Shown piece after piece: positions 18,535 to 26,637 of a stretch of 33,078 nucleotides of DNA. Positions within the stretch are counted from its first letter, which is position 1, and every line of letters starts with the position of its first letter. Position numbers and translations under genes: made by a program. The notes under the pieces are model-generated. The model saw only the letters and a program-made list of their open reading frames with translations. It made no database searches and was not told the DNA's origin. The stretch comes from Hyphomicrobiales bacterium (lineage in GTDB: Bacteria > Pseudomonadota > Alphaproteobacteria > Rhizobiales > Xanthobacteraceae): assembly GCA_021732625.1 (NCBI GenBank), contig JAKFUP010000105.1, forward strand, positions 1 to 33,078, written 5' to 3'.

Positions 18535-18612
18535 GCCAGTGCCCTTTAGTTTCCGAAGTTCGTGGGAGAGGTCGCCGCGATGATGCCCGAACTTCGGAAA
18601 CCGGGCACTGGC
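18535..18612 (+). promoter_or_regulatory. 78-nt bulged palindrome, copy 3, with the helicase start signals in its loop
   Basis: A perfect 10-bp outer stem (18535-18544 with 18603-18612) and a perfect 13-bp inner stem (18550-18562 with 18588-18600) enclose a 25-nt loop (18563-18587). TTTAG stands unpaired on the left against CC on the right. The loop holds the Shine-Dalgarno GGGAGAGG (18564-18571) and the ATG at 18580. The right arm encodes the first residues of the helicase. The element aligns gap-free with the reverse complement of 10307-10384. Confidence 0.75.
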
Positions 18613-21600
18613 GTGACCGCCGTGCTCGGGCCGACCAACACTGGTAAAACTCACCTCGCGATCGAGCGAATGGTGGCGCATTCGTCCGGTATTATCGGCC
18701 TGCCGCTGCGATTGCTGGCGCGCGAGGTCTACAACAAGATCGTCGATCGGGTCGGTGTGAAGGCTGTTGCCCTCATCACCGGCGAGGAAAAGATCAAGCC
18801 GCCGAATGCGCGGTACTGGGTCTCCACGGTCGAGGCGATGCCGCGCGATCTCGATGTGTCATTCCTGGCGGTGGATGAAATTCAGATCGCATCCGACCTT
18901 GAGCGAGGTCACGTTTTTACCGATCGTATCCTCAATCGCCGCGGCCGCGACGAGACTTTGCTGCTCGGGGCCGCGACCATGCGGCCGATCATTGAGCGTT
19001 TGCTGCCGGGCGTCAGCATCGTCACGCGGCCGAGGCTGTCGCAACTTGATTTTTCGGGCGATCGCAAGATCACGCGCCAGCCACGCAGGACCGCCATCGT
19101 CGCCTTTTCGGCCGATGAAGTTTATGCGATTGCCGAACTGATCCGCCGCCAGCATGGCGGTGCGGCAGTCGTTCTGGGATCGCTTTCGCCGCGCACACGC
19201 AACGCGCAGGTCGAGATGTTCCAGAATGGCGATGTCGATTATCTGGTCGCCACCGACGCAATTGGCATGGGACTCAATCTCGACGTCGATCACGTCGCTT
19301 TCGCATCCGACCGCAAATATGATGGCTATCAATTCCGCCGCCTGACGCCGTCCGAATTCGCGCAGATCGCAGGCCGCGCCGGCCGTGCGACGCGCAACGG
19401 CACGTTTGGCACCACTGGCCGTTGTGCGCCTTTCGACCATGAACTTGTCAATGCATTGCAGAATCATGCGTTCGACAGCGTCAAGATGTTGCAATGGCGC
19501 AACTCGAAGCTGGATTTCGCCTCGCTGGGCGCCTTGCAGGTTTCGCTGTCGCTGACGCCGCAGCACGAGGCATTGACCCGTGCACCGCTGGCGGAGGACG
19601 TGCGGGTGCTGGATCATGCCGCCCGCGATCCGGATGTGCGCGATATGGCGACAACGCCTGCGGCGGTCGAGCGGTTGTGGGATGCCTGTCTCGTGCCGGA
19701 TTACCGGAGGCTGGCCCCCTCCGCCCATGCCGAACTGGTCACCACGCTCTTTGGCTTCCTGATGCGCAAAGGCCGCATTCCCGACGACTGGTTTGCCGCG
19801 CAAGTCGACCAGACCCGGCGTACGGATGGCGATATCGACACATTATCGGCCCGGATCGCCCAAATACGGACATGGACTTTTGCCGCTAATCGGCCGGACT
19901 GGCTGGCCGACCCCGAGCATTGGCAGGGCATTTCCCGCGATGTCGAGAATAAATTGTCCGATGCACTCCACGAAAAGCTCACAGAGCGTTTCGTTGACCG
20001 CAGGACCAGTGTATTGATGCGCCGCCTGCGGGAAAACACGATGCTGAATACTGAAATTGGAAAGACTGGCGAAGTGATCGTCGAGGGCCATGCCATCGGC
20101 CGCCTCGACGGATTCATGTTTACGCCAGAGGCGGCCGACGCCGGCTCCGATGCGAAAGCGTTGCAAGCGGCAGCTCAACAAGCGCTGGCCGGTGAGATCG
20201 GTGCGCGGGCCGAACGGCTCTCCAGTGCGCCGGACGATCAGTTCGTTCTTGCCTCTGACGGAGTGGTGCGCTGGGTCGGTGACGCGGTTGCGCGTCTGGC
20301 ATCTTCCGACAGCGTGCTGCTGCCGCGCCTGCGCATTCTTGGCGACGAGCATCTCACCGGTGCGCCGCGCGATGCGGTGCAGGCGAGGCTCGATCTGTGG
20401 CTGAAGACGCATACAGAGAAGCTGCTCGGGCCGCTCTTCGAGATGTCGAAGGCGGAGGACATCACCGGCATTGCGCGCGGCATCGCGTTCCAGCTTGTCG
20501 AAGCGCTTGGCGTGCTCGAACGGCAGAAGATTGCTGCCGAGATGAAGGATCTCGATCAGCCCTCGCGTGCAACATTACGCAAATACGGTGTGCGGTTCGG
20601 TGCCTATCACATCTATCTCCCAGGTCTGCTGAAGCCTGCAGCGCGCAGCCTTGCATCGCTGCTCTGGGCGCAGAAGCAGGACAATGCCGATCTTGGTGCG
20701 CTTTCCGGCGCACAGCATCTCGCCGGAAGTGGCCGCACGTCATTCCCGATCGACAAGCAACTCGATCGCGATGCGTATCGGGTGCTGGGCTATCGCTCGT
20801 GCGGCGAACGTGCCGTGCGCGTCGATATTCTGGAGCGCCTGGCCGATCTGATCCGTCCGGCGCTGTCATGGCGCGAGGGTGCACAGGGCACAAAACCTGC
20901 CGGAGCATTCGACGGCCGCGGCTTTGTCGTGACGCAGGCGATGACATCGCTCACGGGATCGGCGGGCGAGGACTTCGCCTCGATTCTGCGTGCGCTTGGC
21001 TATCGTATGGATCGCCGTCCTGCGCTGCCGCCACCGCCTGTCGCGCCTGTTGTTGAAACGCCGGTTGTTGAAGCTCCAGCTGCAGAACAGGGCGAAACGA
21101 CCGTACAGGCTACCGATGCGCCGCAGACGGCAGACACGGAATCTTATGCGCTCGACGGCCACGAGCCGGAGATGATCGCGCCGGAAGCAACGCCTCGGAC
21201 GGCTCCTGCGCCTGAACCTGTTCCGGAAGCAGAATCTGTTGCCGAAGCAGCCGCACTCGATCAGCCGCCTGTAGTGGAAGCTGCACCTGAGTCATCTGCG
21301 CCAGATGCAAACGCAGCGCCGGAAGCTTCAGTACGCGCAGATGCTGCGCCGGCCGAGCCCCAATTGATCGAAGTCTGGCGTCCAGGCGGACGATCGGAAG
21401 AACGCCGCCCGCGTCCTGATCGCAATCGCAATCGTCATCAGCGTCAGCCGCAAACCCAGCCAGCGGTAAGCGAGGGTGAGGCCGCAGCCAAGCCTGCCAA
21501 TGAGGGCAAGCGCGAACGCCCGGATGGTGGGCGGCGCGATAGCGAGCGGCGGGAGCGCAATCAGGATTTCCGCAAGCGGCGCGAGCAGCAGGCAAAACCG

Positions 21601-21846
21601 GCCGTTGATGCGAAAGTGACCGAGCGGACTGAAGGAGCGGGGCGTCAGCCGTTCCGTGGCAAGCCGCAGGGCCAAGGACAGGGCAGGGGCAAGTTTCAGG
21701 GCAAGCCGGAAGGGCGTCAGAGTAATCCCGGCAAATGGTCGAGTGAGCCGCAGGCGTCGAAACGCGATCGCCCGGCCGACCCGAATTCGCCGTTTGCGAA
21801 GCTGGCTGCGCTCAAGGAGCAGCTTGCGTCGAAGGATCAGCGCTAG
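18580..21846 (+). CDS. SUV3-like DEAD/H-box RNA helicase with long disordered C-terminal tail
   Basis: The protein of 1088 residues has a superfamily 2 helicase core of the SUV3 type. It shows Walker A GPTNTGKT (17-24), motif II DEIQ (99-102), the helicase-C segment ATDAIGMGLNLDVDHV, and motif VI QIAGRAGR (about 261-268). SUV3 of mitochondria is an RNA helicase working with an exoribonuclease or PNPase; the bacterial relatives are poorly studied. After about residue 811 comes a low-complexity tail: first Pro/Glu/Ala/Val-rich, then Arg-rich (about 930-1020), then Gly/Gln/Lys-rich, typical of RNA-binding or scaffold regions. ATG 18580 was chosen for its Shine-Dalgarno GGGAGAGG; ATG 18583 and GTG 18562 are alternatives. 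An S4 RNA-binding gene follows after 22 bases, probably in the same operon. The start region lies inside a large palindrome. Confidence 0.9.
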   Translation: MMPELRKPGTGVTAVLGPTNTGKTHLAIERMVAHSSGIIGLPLRLLAREVYNKIVDRVGVKAVALITGEEKIKPPNARYWVSTVEAMPRDLDVSFLAVDEIQIASDLERGHVFTDRILNRRGRDETLLLGAATMRPIIERLLPGVSIVTRPRLSQLDFSGDRKITRQPRRTAIVAFSADEVYAIAELIRRQHGGAAVVLGSLSPRTRNAQVEMFQNGDVDYLVATDAIGMGLNLDVDHVAFASDRKYDGYQFRRLTPSEFAQIAGRAGRATRNGTFGTTGRCAPFDHELVNALQNHAFDSVKMLQWRNSKLDFASLGALQVSLSLTPQHEALTRAPLAEDVRVLDHAARDPDVRDMATTPAAVERLWDACLVPDYRRLAPSAHAELVTTLFGFLMRKGRIPDDWFAAQVDQTRRTDGDIDTLSARIAQIRTWTFAANRPDWLADPEHWQGISRDVENKLSDALHEKLTERFVDRRTSVLMRRLRENTMLNTEIGKTGEVIVEGHAIGRLDGFMFTPEAADAGSDAKALQAAAQQALAGEIGARAERLSSAPDDQFVLASDGVVRWVGDAVARLASSDSVLLPRLRILGDEHLTGAPRDAVQARLDLWLKTHTEKLLGPLFEMSKAEDITGIARGIAFQLVEALGVLERQKIAAEMKDLDQPSRATLRKYGVRFGAYHIYLPGLLKPAARSLASLLWAQKQDNADLGALSGAQHLAGSGRTSFPIDKQLDRDAYRVLGYRSCGERAVRVDILERLADLIRPALSWREGAQGTKPAGAFDGRGFVVTQAMTSLTGSAGEDFASILRALGYRMDRRPALPPPPVAPVVETPVVEAPAAEQGETTVQATDAPQTADTESYALDGHEPEMIAPEATPRTAPAPEPVPEAESVAEAAALDQPPVVEAAPESSAPDANAAPEASVRADAAPAEPQLIEVWRPGGRSEERRPRPDRNRNRHQRQPQTQPAVSEGEAAAKPANEGKRERPDGGRRDSERRERNQDFRKRREQQAKPAVDAKVTERTEGAGRQPFRGKPQGQGQGRGKFQGKPEGRQSNPGKWSSEPQASKRDRPADPNSPFAKLAALKEQLASKDQR

Positions 21847-21868
21847 TTGACCGGAAGGTGATCTGCGA

Positions 21869-22150
21869 TTGGATCGTCAGCGGCTGGACAAATGGTTGTG
21901 GCATGCACGGGTGGTCAAAACCCGCAGCAATGCAGCAGAGCTCATCGAGCGCGGCCACGTTCGGGTCGGCGGAATCCGCCAAAAGGCACCATCCCACCCC
22001 GTGAAAACTGGCGACGTTCTCACCATATCGCTCGACAAAAGAATTCGTGTGATAAGGGTTACAGGCTTTGCCGAGCGGCGCGGCAATGCACCGGCGGCAA
22101 GACAGCTCTACGACGATATGGGCCAGCTTTCAGGCGCAAAATCCGAGTAA
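21869..22150 (+). CDS. S4-domain RNA-binding protein (HslR/Hsp15-like)
   Basis: The 93-residue protein begins with an S4 domain, MDRQRLDKWLWHARVVKTRS-AAELIERGHVRVGG, the form found in Hsp15/HslR, which binds stalled 50S-peptidyl-tRNA complexes. The C-terminal part is short and basic. The start is a TTG at 21869, supported by GGAAGG 11 bases upstream and by the alignment of the S4 domain directly from this residue. It follows the helicase by 22 bases, so the two are probably made from one mRNA and may share an RNA or ribosome-quality-control role; this is inference. Confidence 0.9.
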   Translation: MDRQRLDKWLWHARVVKTRSNAAELIERGHVRVGGIRQKAPSHPVKTGDVLTISLDKRIRVIRVTGFAERRGNAPAARQLYDDMGQLSGAKSE

Positions 22151-22342
22151 CTGCCGTGCGTTGCATCCCTTGCGGCAGCGCAGTTCCTGCGCTACCCAAA
22201 CCGCTCGCGCTTGCGACATGACGAACCCCGCGGTTCACCGCAAGAATGCGTACAAATGATTGATTGGAAGCATTTTCTTGCGCGACAGCGGAGAACTGTC
22301 GGGAAACATGCTGGACCGCCCTGACCTGTTTCGGAGCCTTGG

Positions 22343-22684
22343 ATGACTTACGTCGTCACTGATAACTGCATCAAGTGCAAATACACAGACTGCGTTGAAG
22401 TTTGCCCCGTCGATTGCTTTTACGAGGGCGAAAACATGCTGGTTATCAACCCGGACGAATGCATCGACTGTGGCGTGTGCGAGCCTGAATGCCCTGCTGA
22501 CGCGATCAAGCCGGATACCGAGCCTGGGCTCGAAAAGTGGCTGGAAGTGAATACCGAGTATTCCAAGGGTGCCTGGCCGAATATTACCCAGAAGAAGGAA
22601 CAGCCTGCCGACGCCAAGGAGTTCGACGGCCAGGAGGGTAAGTTCGAGAAGCATTTCTCGCCGCAACCGGGCGAGGGCGACTGA
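22343..22684 (+). CDS. fdxA: 7Fe ferredoxin FdxA
   Basis: This 113-residue ferredoxin closely matches the 7Fe type of Azotobacter vinelandii FdI. The first motif gives Cys9, Cys17 and (from the second half) Cys50 for the [3Fe-4S] cluster; Cys21, Cys40, Cys43 and Cys46 bind the [4Fe-4S] cluster. Cys12 and Cys25 correspond to free cysteines of FdI. The C-terminal region with WPNITQKKE is the usual wrap-around extension. It is a low-potential cytoplasmic electron carrier; its partner is not indicated here. It has a GGAG Shine-Dalgarno and is followed on the same strand by carD after a 259-bp gap with a likely separate promoter. Confidence 0.96.
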   Translation: MTYVVTDNCIKCKYTDCVEVCPVDCFYEGENMLVINPDECIDCGVCEPECPADAIKPDTEPGLEKWLEVNTEYSKGAWPNITQKKEQPADAKEFDGQEGKFEKHFSPQPGEGD

Positions 22685-22810
22685 TTCGGAGACGCGCTCC
22701 CGAGTTGTCAGGGCGCGACTAAGCGCGGCCAAAACCCGGGCATTTTAACTTTAATCTCTGATTATCGCTGCATCCCAAGGGACTTAGGTCTGTCTGAGGG
22801 GCATAAACCA

Positions 22811-22838
22811 TTGATTTTTGCGGGAAATGTGCTATTCT
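22811..22838 (+). promoter_or_regulatory. Likely promoter of carD
   Basis: TTGATT (22811-22816) and TATTCT (22833-22838) are 16 bases apart, in an AT-rich dip between fdxA and carD. Transcription would begin near 22845, which argues against any carD start before that point. Confidence 0.4.
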
Positions 22839-22943
22839 GGGCACAGTTCACAAGAAAGCTCGCCCGGTCGCGCCGTCGCTTTCGGTCCTTCCGGGTTCCC
22901 GAGACAACATCGAACAGGGGCGTGGCGGTTCCGCGCGCAGGCC

Positions 22944-23963
22944 GTGTCAGACAAATCGCGTAAAAAGAGTACCTCAAAATCGTCGAGTAAGGCGCCCGCG
23001 GCAAGCCGCGGTGCAACAAAGAGCGCGTCCCGGAGCTCTTCAAAGAGCTCCCGAGCGCGGACAACCGTTGTGAAGGCGCCGTCCAAGAAATCGGCGACAA
23101 AGTCCTCCAAGAACAAAAGAAGTGTAATGCCAAAAAACACTGCCCAGAAAACTGCAAAAACTGTGAAGGCCGGTGGCTCGAAATCGAATGCTTCGAAGGC
23201 GAGCGTTCTGAAAACTGCCGCCAAAGCTCCTGCAAGCAAGGCTCCTGTGAAGGTTGCAGCGACGAAAGCTCCGGCAGCAAAGACGCCGATTGTTGCGAAG
23301 GCTGTAGCAAAACCGCTGGCTACTAAGCCCGTTCCGCCGCGTGTCGAGGAGCCGAAAAAGCCGCTGACCAATCGTTTGGGCTTCAAGACCAACGAATTTG
23401 TGGTTTATCCGGCGCATGGTGTCGGTCAGATTCTCTCGATCGAGGAGCAAGAAATCGCGGGCGCGAAGCTTGAGCTGTTCGTGATCAACTTCATCAAGGA
23501 CAAGATGACGTTGCGTGTTCCGACATCGAAGATCGCCAATGTCGGTATGCGCAAGCTGTCGGAGCCCGCTCTCGTCAAACGGGCGCTGGAGACGTTGAAG
23601 GGCCGCGCGCGTATCAAGCGCACGATGTGGTCGCGGCGTGCCCAGGAATACGAAGCAAAGATCAACTCCGGCGACATCGTTGCGATCGCTGAGGTTGTGC
23701 GCGATCTTTATCGGTCGGAATCCCAGCCTGAGCAGTCCTACAGCGAACGGCAACTCTACGAAGCGGCGCTCGATCGTCTTTCGCGCGAGATCGCGGTGGT
23801 GCAGCACATCACCGAGACCGAGGCGGTTAAGGAAATCGAGTCGCAGCTTGCCAAGAGCCCGCGCCGCGGCGCCAAGACAGAAGCGGACGCTGAAGCCGAT
23901 GGCGACGCGGACGGCGACGATACGGACAGCGACGAAGCCAGCGTCAAGGACGAGGCGGCCTGA
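22944..23963 (+). CDS. carD: CarD family transcriptional regulator with histone H1-like N-terminal tail
   Basis: CarD/CdnL proteins bind the RNA polymerase beta subunit and promoter DNA and stabilise open complexes. The CarD-type domain runs from about residue 147 (FKTNEFVVYPAHGVGQILSI) to 300, with the C-terminal helical part containing TMWSRRAQEYEAKINSGD. Before it stand about 145 residues rich in Lys, Ala, Ser and Pro, with repeats such as KAPASKAPVKVAATKAPAAK, like histone H1 tails. The last 35 residues are acidic (Asp/Glu/Ala). I chose GTG 22944 (VSDKSRKKS) because Lys/Ser-rich coding composition starts there; ATG 23127 (MPKNTAQK) is the main alternative and would give about 278 residues. 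A strong terminator follows. Confidence 0.9.
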   Translation: MSDKSRKKSTSKSSSKAPAASRGATKSASRSSSKSSRARTTVVKAPSKKSATKSSKNKRSVMPKNTAQKTAKTVKAGGSKSNASKASVLKTAAKAPASKAPVKVAATKAPAAKTPIVAKAVAKPLATKPVPPRVEEPKKPLTNRLGFKTNEFVVYPAHGVGQILSIEEQEIAGAKLELFVINFIKDKMTLRVPTSKIANVGMRKLSEPALVKRALETLKGRARIKRTMWSRRAQEYEAKINSGDIVAIAEVVRDLYRSESQPEQSYSERQLYEAALDRLSREIAVVQHITETEAVKEIESQLAKSPRRGAKTEADAEADGDADGDDTDSDEASVKDEAA

Positions 23964-23984
23964 ATTGCGAGGTCCGAAGAAATC

Positions 23985-24016
23985 AAAAAGCCCGGCTCAT
24001 AAGCCGGGCTTTTTTT
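23985..24016. terminator. Bidirectional rho-independent terminator
   Basis: A 13-bp stem (23985-23997 with 24002-24014, loop CATA) contains the GC core AGCCCGGCT and is flanked by A5 on the left and T7 on the right. It lies between the convergent carD and protease genes and should stop transcription from both sides. Confidence 0.9.
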
Positions 24017-24054
24017 GTTAGGCAATTTATTCGTACTCTGCTTGCGGTCCTGCG

Positions 24055-25536
24055 CTAGTCGACCACAATCTTGATCCGGTCGCGCACCTTGACGTTCGCC
24101 TTTCCGTCCAGCCCGTTCAGGATGCGAAAACGCTCGACGGGCCGGTCGATACTGGCCATTCGGTTGGCAAGCGACTCGACCGTATCGCCAGGTTGCGCAG
24201 TAATGACCTTGATCCGCAGTGGCCGTGCCGCCTGAATCTCGGCAAGGGTGAGGCGGCGGAATGAATTGACCGTTTCGCGGAAGTTGCGATCGGCTTCGAC
24301 GGTTCGTTGACGGGCCGCGAAGATAAAACGATAGATGTCGCTGCCGACCCGCATCACATAGACGCGGAACTGCCATTGATCGCCGCGCGCGACCGATGTT
24401 GCGGCGGGAAATCCGTTGATGGTGATTTCTTCCGTCGCTGTCTTGTCGACGTTCTCCATCCATCCGGCATTGAGATAGTCGGTCAGCGATTGCTCGACGG
24501 GGACACGCACGACGTCAAGGCGCATGGCCTGACTGCCGCCTTCACGTACGCCAATGACCGCCTGTGCAGTGTTGTCGAGCGCAAAGTCGGTGGGCGCGGT
24601 GAAGGTGAAACCAAGTTTGGGATGAAGAAAGCGGCGGCCACGAACGAAGCCCTCGCTCGGGTCTTCGCCGTACACGATGTTGTCGATCGCAGCGAGATAG
24701 GTTTCGCGGTCACGCTCGCGGGCTTCCGGTGAGACGTACTGGCGCGCATTGGCTTGAGCATTCTGGACGCGCTCCGGCGTTGCCGGATGCGAGGCCAGAA
24801 AATCGAGCGGTCGTGGATCGAGATTCGAACGTGGCGTCTTAAGTGTCGCGTTGCGTTCCATCGATGCTAGAAAACGCGCCGCGCCATAAGGATCGAAACC
24901 GGCTTTCGCGGCAATGCCGACGCCGATGCCGTCGGCCTCGAACTCTTGCGCCCGTGAGAAGCTTGCCAGCGTCAGCTTGGATTTCGCGAGCGCCAGCGCC
25001 GTCAGCTCCGGATCGCTGCCGGTCTCGGCAAAGACACGGGTGACGAGCGCCGCCTTTCGCGTTTCTTCCTCTCGGATCGCGGCGTGTTTTGCCAGCACGT
25101 GCGCCATTTCGTGTGACAACACCGAAGATAACTCGGATGTATCGCTGGCGAGGGCGACCAGTCCGCGTGTGACGTAAAGCTGACCGCTCGGCAGCGCAAA
25201 AGCGTTCACCGCGCCGGAATTCAGGATCGTGACCTTGTAAGCGAGGTCAGGACGATCCGACGACGCCACCAGCCGCTCGACCGTTTTGGAAATCAATCCC
25301 TCAAGCCGCGGATCATCGTAGGACCCGCCATAAGAGGCGAGGATCCTCCCATGCTCGCGTTCGGTCGCGGGCGTCTGAGCGAGAATGCGGGCTGGCTTGG
25401 CGCCAAGTGTTGCCGGCGCGCTCGTCTGGAATCGAGTCAGGTCGCCGCAACCACCAAGAACGATCACCAATCCCAGCATGGCGGTCGTGGTTAGCGGCGG
25501 TCGTCTTGTTTCAGCCCGATAGTGTCCCACGCTCAA
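24055..25536 (-). CDS. M48 family metalloprotease lipoprotein (BepA-like) with C-terminal LysM-like domain
   Basis: This 493-residue protein has a lipoprotein signal with lipobox VLGGC (Cys30). The protease domain carries the zinc motif HEMAH (142-146) and the third ligand in EFEAD (Glu198), as in BepA/YfgC and Oma1. Such periplasmic proteases survey outer-membrane protein assembly. After about residue 290 comes a non-catalytic part, and at about 440-492 a LysM-like module (ITAQPGDTVESLA-RFRILNGL), which would bind peptidoglycan. No TPR region is seen, unlike E. coli BepA. It follows the nuclease-fold gene by 15 bases on the same strand, forming a two-gene operon. Confidence 0.9.
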   Translation of the reverse strand: MSVGHYRAETRRPPLTTTAMLGLVIVLGGCGDLTRFQTSAPATLGAKPARILAQTPATEREHGRILASYGGSYDDPRLEGLISKTVERLVASSDRPDLAYKVTILNSGAVNAFALPSGQLYVTRGLVALASDTSELSSVLSHEMAHVLAKHAAIREEETRKAALVTRVFAETGSDPELTALALAKSKLTLASFSRAQEFEADGIGVGIAAKAGFDPYGAARFLASMERNATLKTPRSNLDPRPLDFLASHPATPERVQNAQANARQYVSPEARERDRETYLAAIDNIVYGEDPSEGFVRGRRFLHPKLGFTFTAPTDFALDNTAQAVIGVREGGSQAMRLDVVRVPVEQSLTDYLNAGWMENVDKTATEEITINGFPAATSVARGDQWQFRVYVMRVGSDIYRFIFAARQRTVEADRNFRETVNSFRRLTLAEIQAARPLRIKVITAQPGDTVESLANRMASIDRPVERFRILNGLDGKANVKVRDRIKIVVD

Positions 25537-25551
25537 AGCAAAGCCGCCATT

Positions 25552-26418
25552 CTAATTGGCCTTCAAATCACCCTGGACGCGGTTACGTCCCGATGATGAC
25601 CCATTCTCGCCCAACACGTCGATCTGTTCCACCCGAAACACTTCGATCCTCGGTCCGCCTCGCTGTCCAATCCACCCTCTGACACGAATATTTCGAGTTT
25701 CGAACGATTTGACCGGGACTTTAGCTTCTTCGAACGCTGTAACGGTTCGTTTCTGGAGGGTTATCGCAAAATCCTGTGTCCAACGGCGGCCAAAATTCAC
25801 GTAAGTGACAGCGCCTGCCTGCCGGACAGAAAGGACTTTACCCTGGACTACCCCGAACTGCCCCAAGGCGGTCAAAATATCGCCGGGTCTTTCAGCGTTT
25901 TTTAAGGCAGCCGGATCAGCCCAGATGCCGCGCCGGGCCTTCCGGGCGGTATCTTCTGCTGCTGAAAGTTGCGGCAAACATGTGGCATCGATCATGGGCG
26001 ACATGATCGCTGCACCTTGTTCGAGTAAGGTGGTCTGGATCGCCGTCCCTGTCCCATCGCCGAACACAAAAGCGATCTGTCGCCCGTAACGGTCAGGGGT
26101 ATCGTCGATGCCCCGCAGCGATACCGTCTGACCTTCGATCAGCACGGCGAGCGCAGCATGGGCACGCTGCCGGTCTTGCACCGCAATCGGCAATTCAAGC
26201 CCGGCGAGACGGATTTCGCGTCCATCGTCCAGGCGCATCGTGCGACCGTCGATGATTGCCGCCACGCGACCGTTACCCTGCGAAGCGAGATTGCATGCAG
26301 ATGCCGGTTGGCCGCCCGCAATGCAGATCGCCGTCACGGTCGCACCTACACGAACGAGGTGTAGCCTCTTCGATCGGAATTTCCGGATGCGAAACATATA
26401 GGGATCGCGGAGGCCCAT
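25552..26418 (-). CDS. Exported thermonuclease (SNase)-fold protein, active site apparently degenerate
   Basis: The 288-residue protein starts with a basic stretch and a hydrophobic segment (VGATVTAICIAGGQPASA), probably a signal peptide. Residues about 48-165 match the staphylococcal-nuclease fold: IIDGRTMRL, REIRLAGLELP and DRYGRQIAFVF. Compared with the S. aureus enzyme, Arg35 (here Arg70) and Arg87 (here Arg113) are kept, but the general base Glu43 is Ile78, Asp21 is Arg59 and Thr41 is Leu76. It may be a non-catalytic binding protein. Residues 185-288 form a second part with a beta-rich look (AVTYVNFGRRWTQDF). It stands 15 bases before the M48 protease gene in the same operon. ATG 26397 is an alternative start. 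Confidence 0.82.
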   Translation of the reverse strand: MGLRDPYMFRIRKFRSKRLHLVRVGATVTAICIAGGQPASACNLASQGNGRVAAIIDGRTMRLDDGREIRLAGLELPIAVQDRQRAHAALAVLIEGQTVSLRGIDDTPDRYGRQIAFVFGDGTGTAIQTTLLEQGAAIMSPMIDATCLPQLSAAEDTARKARRGIWADPAALKNAERPGDILTALGQFGVVQGKVLSVRQAGAVTYVNFGRRWTQDFAITLQKRTVTAFEEAKVPVKSFETRNIRVRGWIGQRGGPRIEVFRVEQIDVLGENGSSSGRNRVQGDLKAN

Positions 26419-26637
26419 CAGATTTCCGTTTCACGGGAAAAGGTGGATCGAGTTTGCGCGGCGCGATCAAGAAAGGCGAGTGCCAGAATCGGTACCATGC
26501 ATACAGCGCTGACCCCGTCGCCCTGCGTGCATCGGTCGCGGCTTGCCGCTTCTTAGCCGTTGCGCCATGATCGCGCTAACAAAAGGCATGCCGCGCATCA
26601 AGACGCGGCTAAATGCAAAAACCCACGGGAGGAATCA

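Noticed and set aside
22151-22193. Two small hairpins directly after the S4 gene as terminator
   Set aside because: CTGCCG/CGGCAG and AGCGCAG/CTGCGCT can pair, but no T-run follows, so an intrinsic terminator is not supported.
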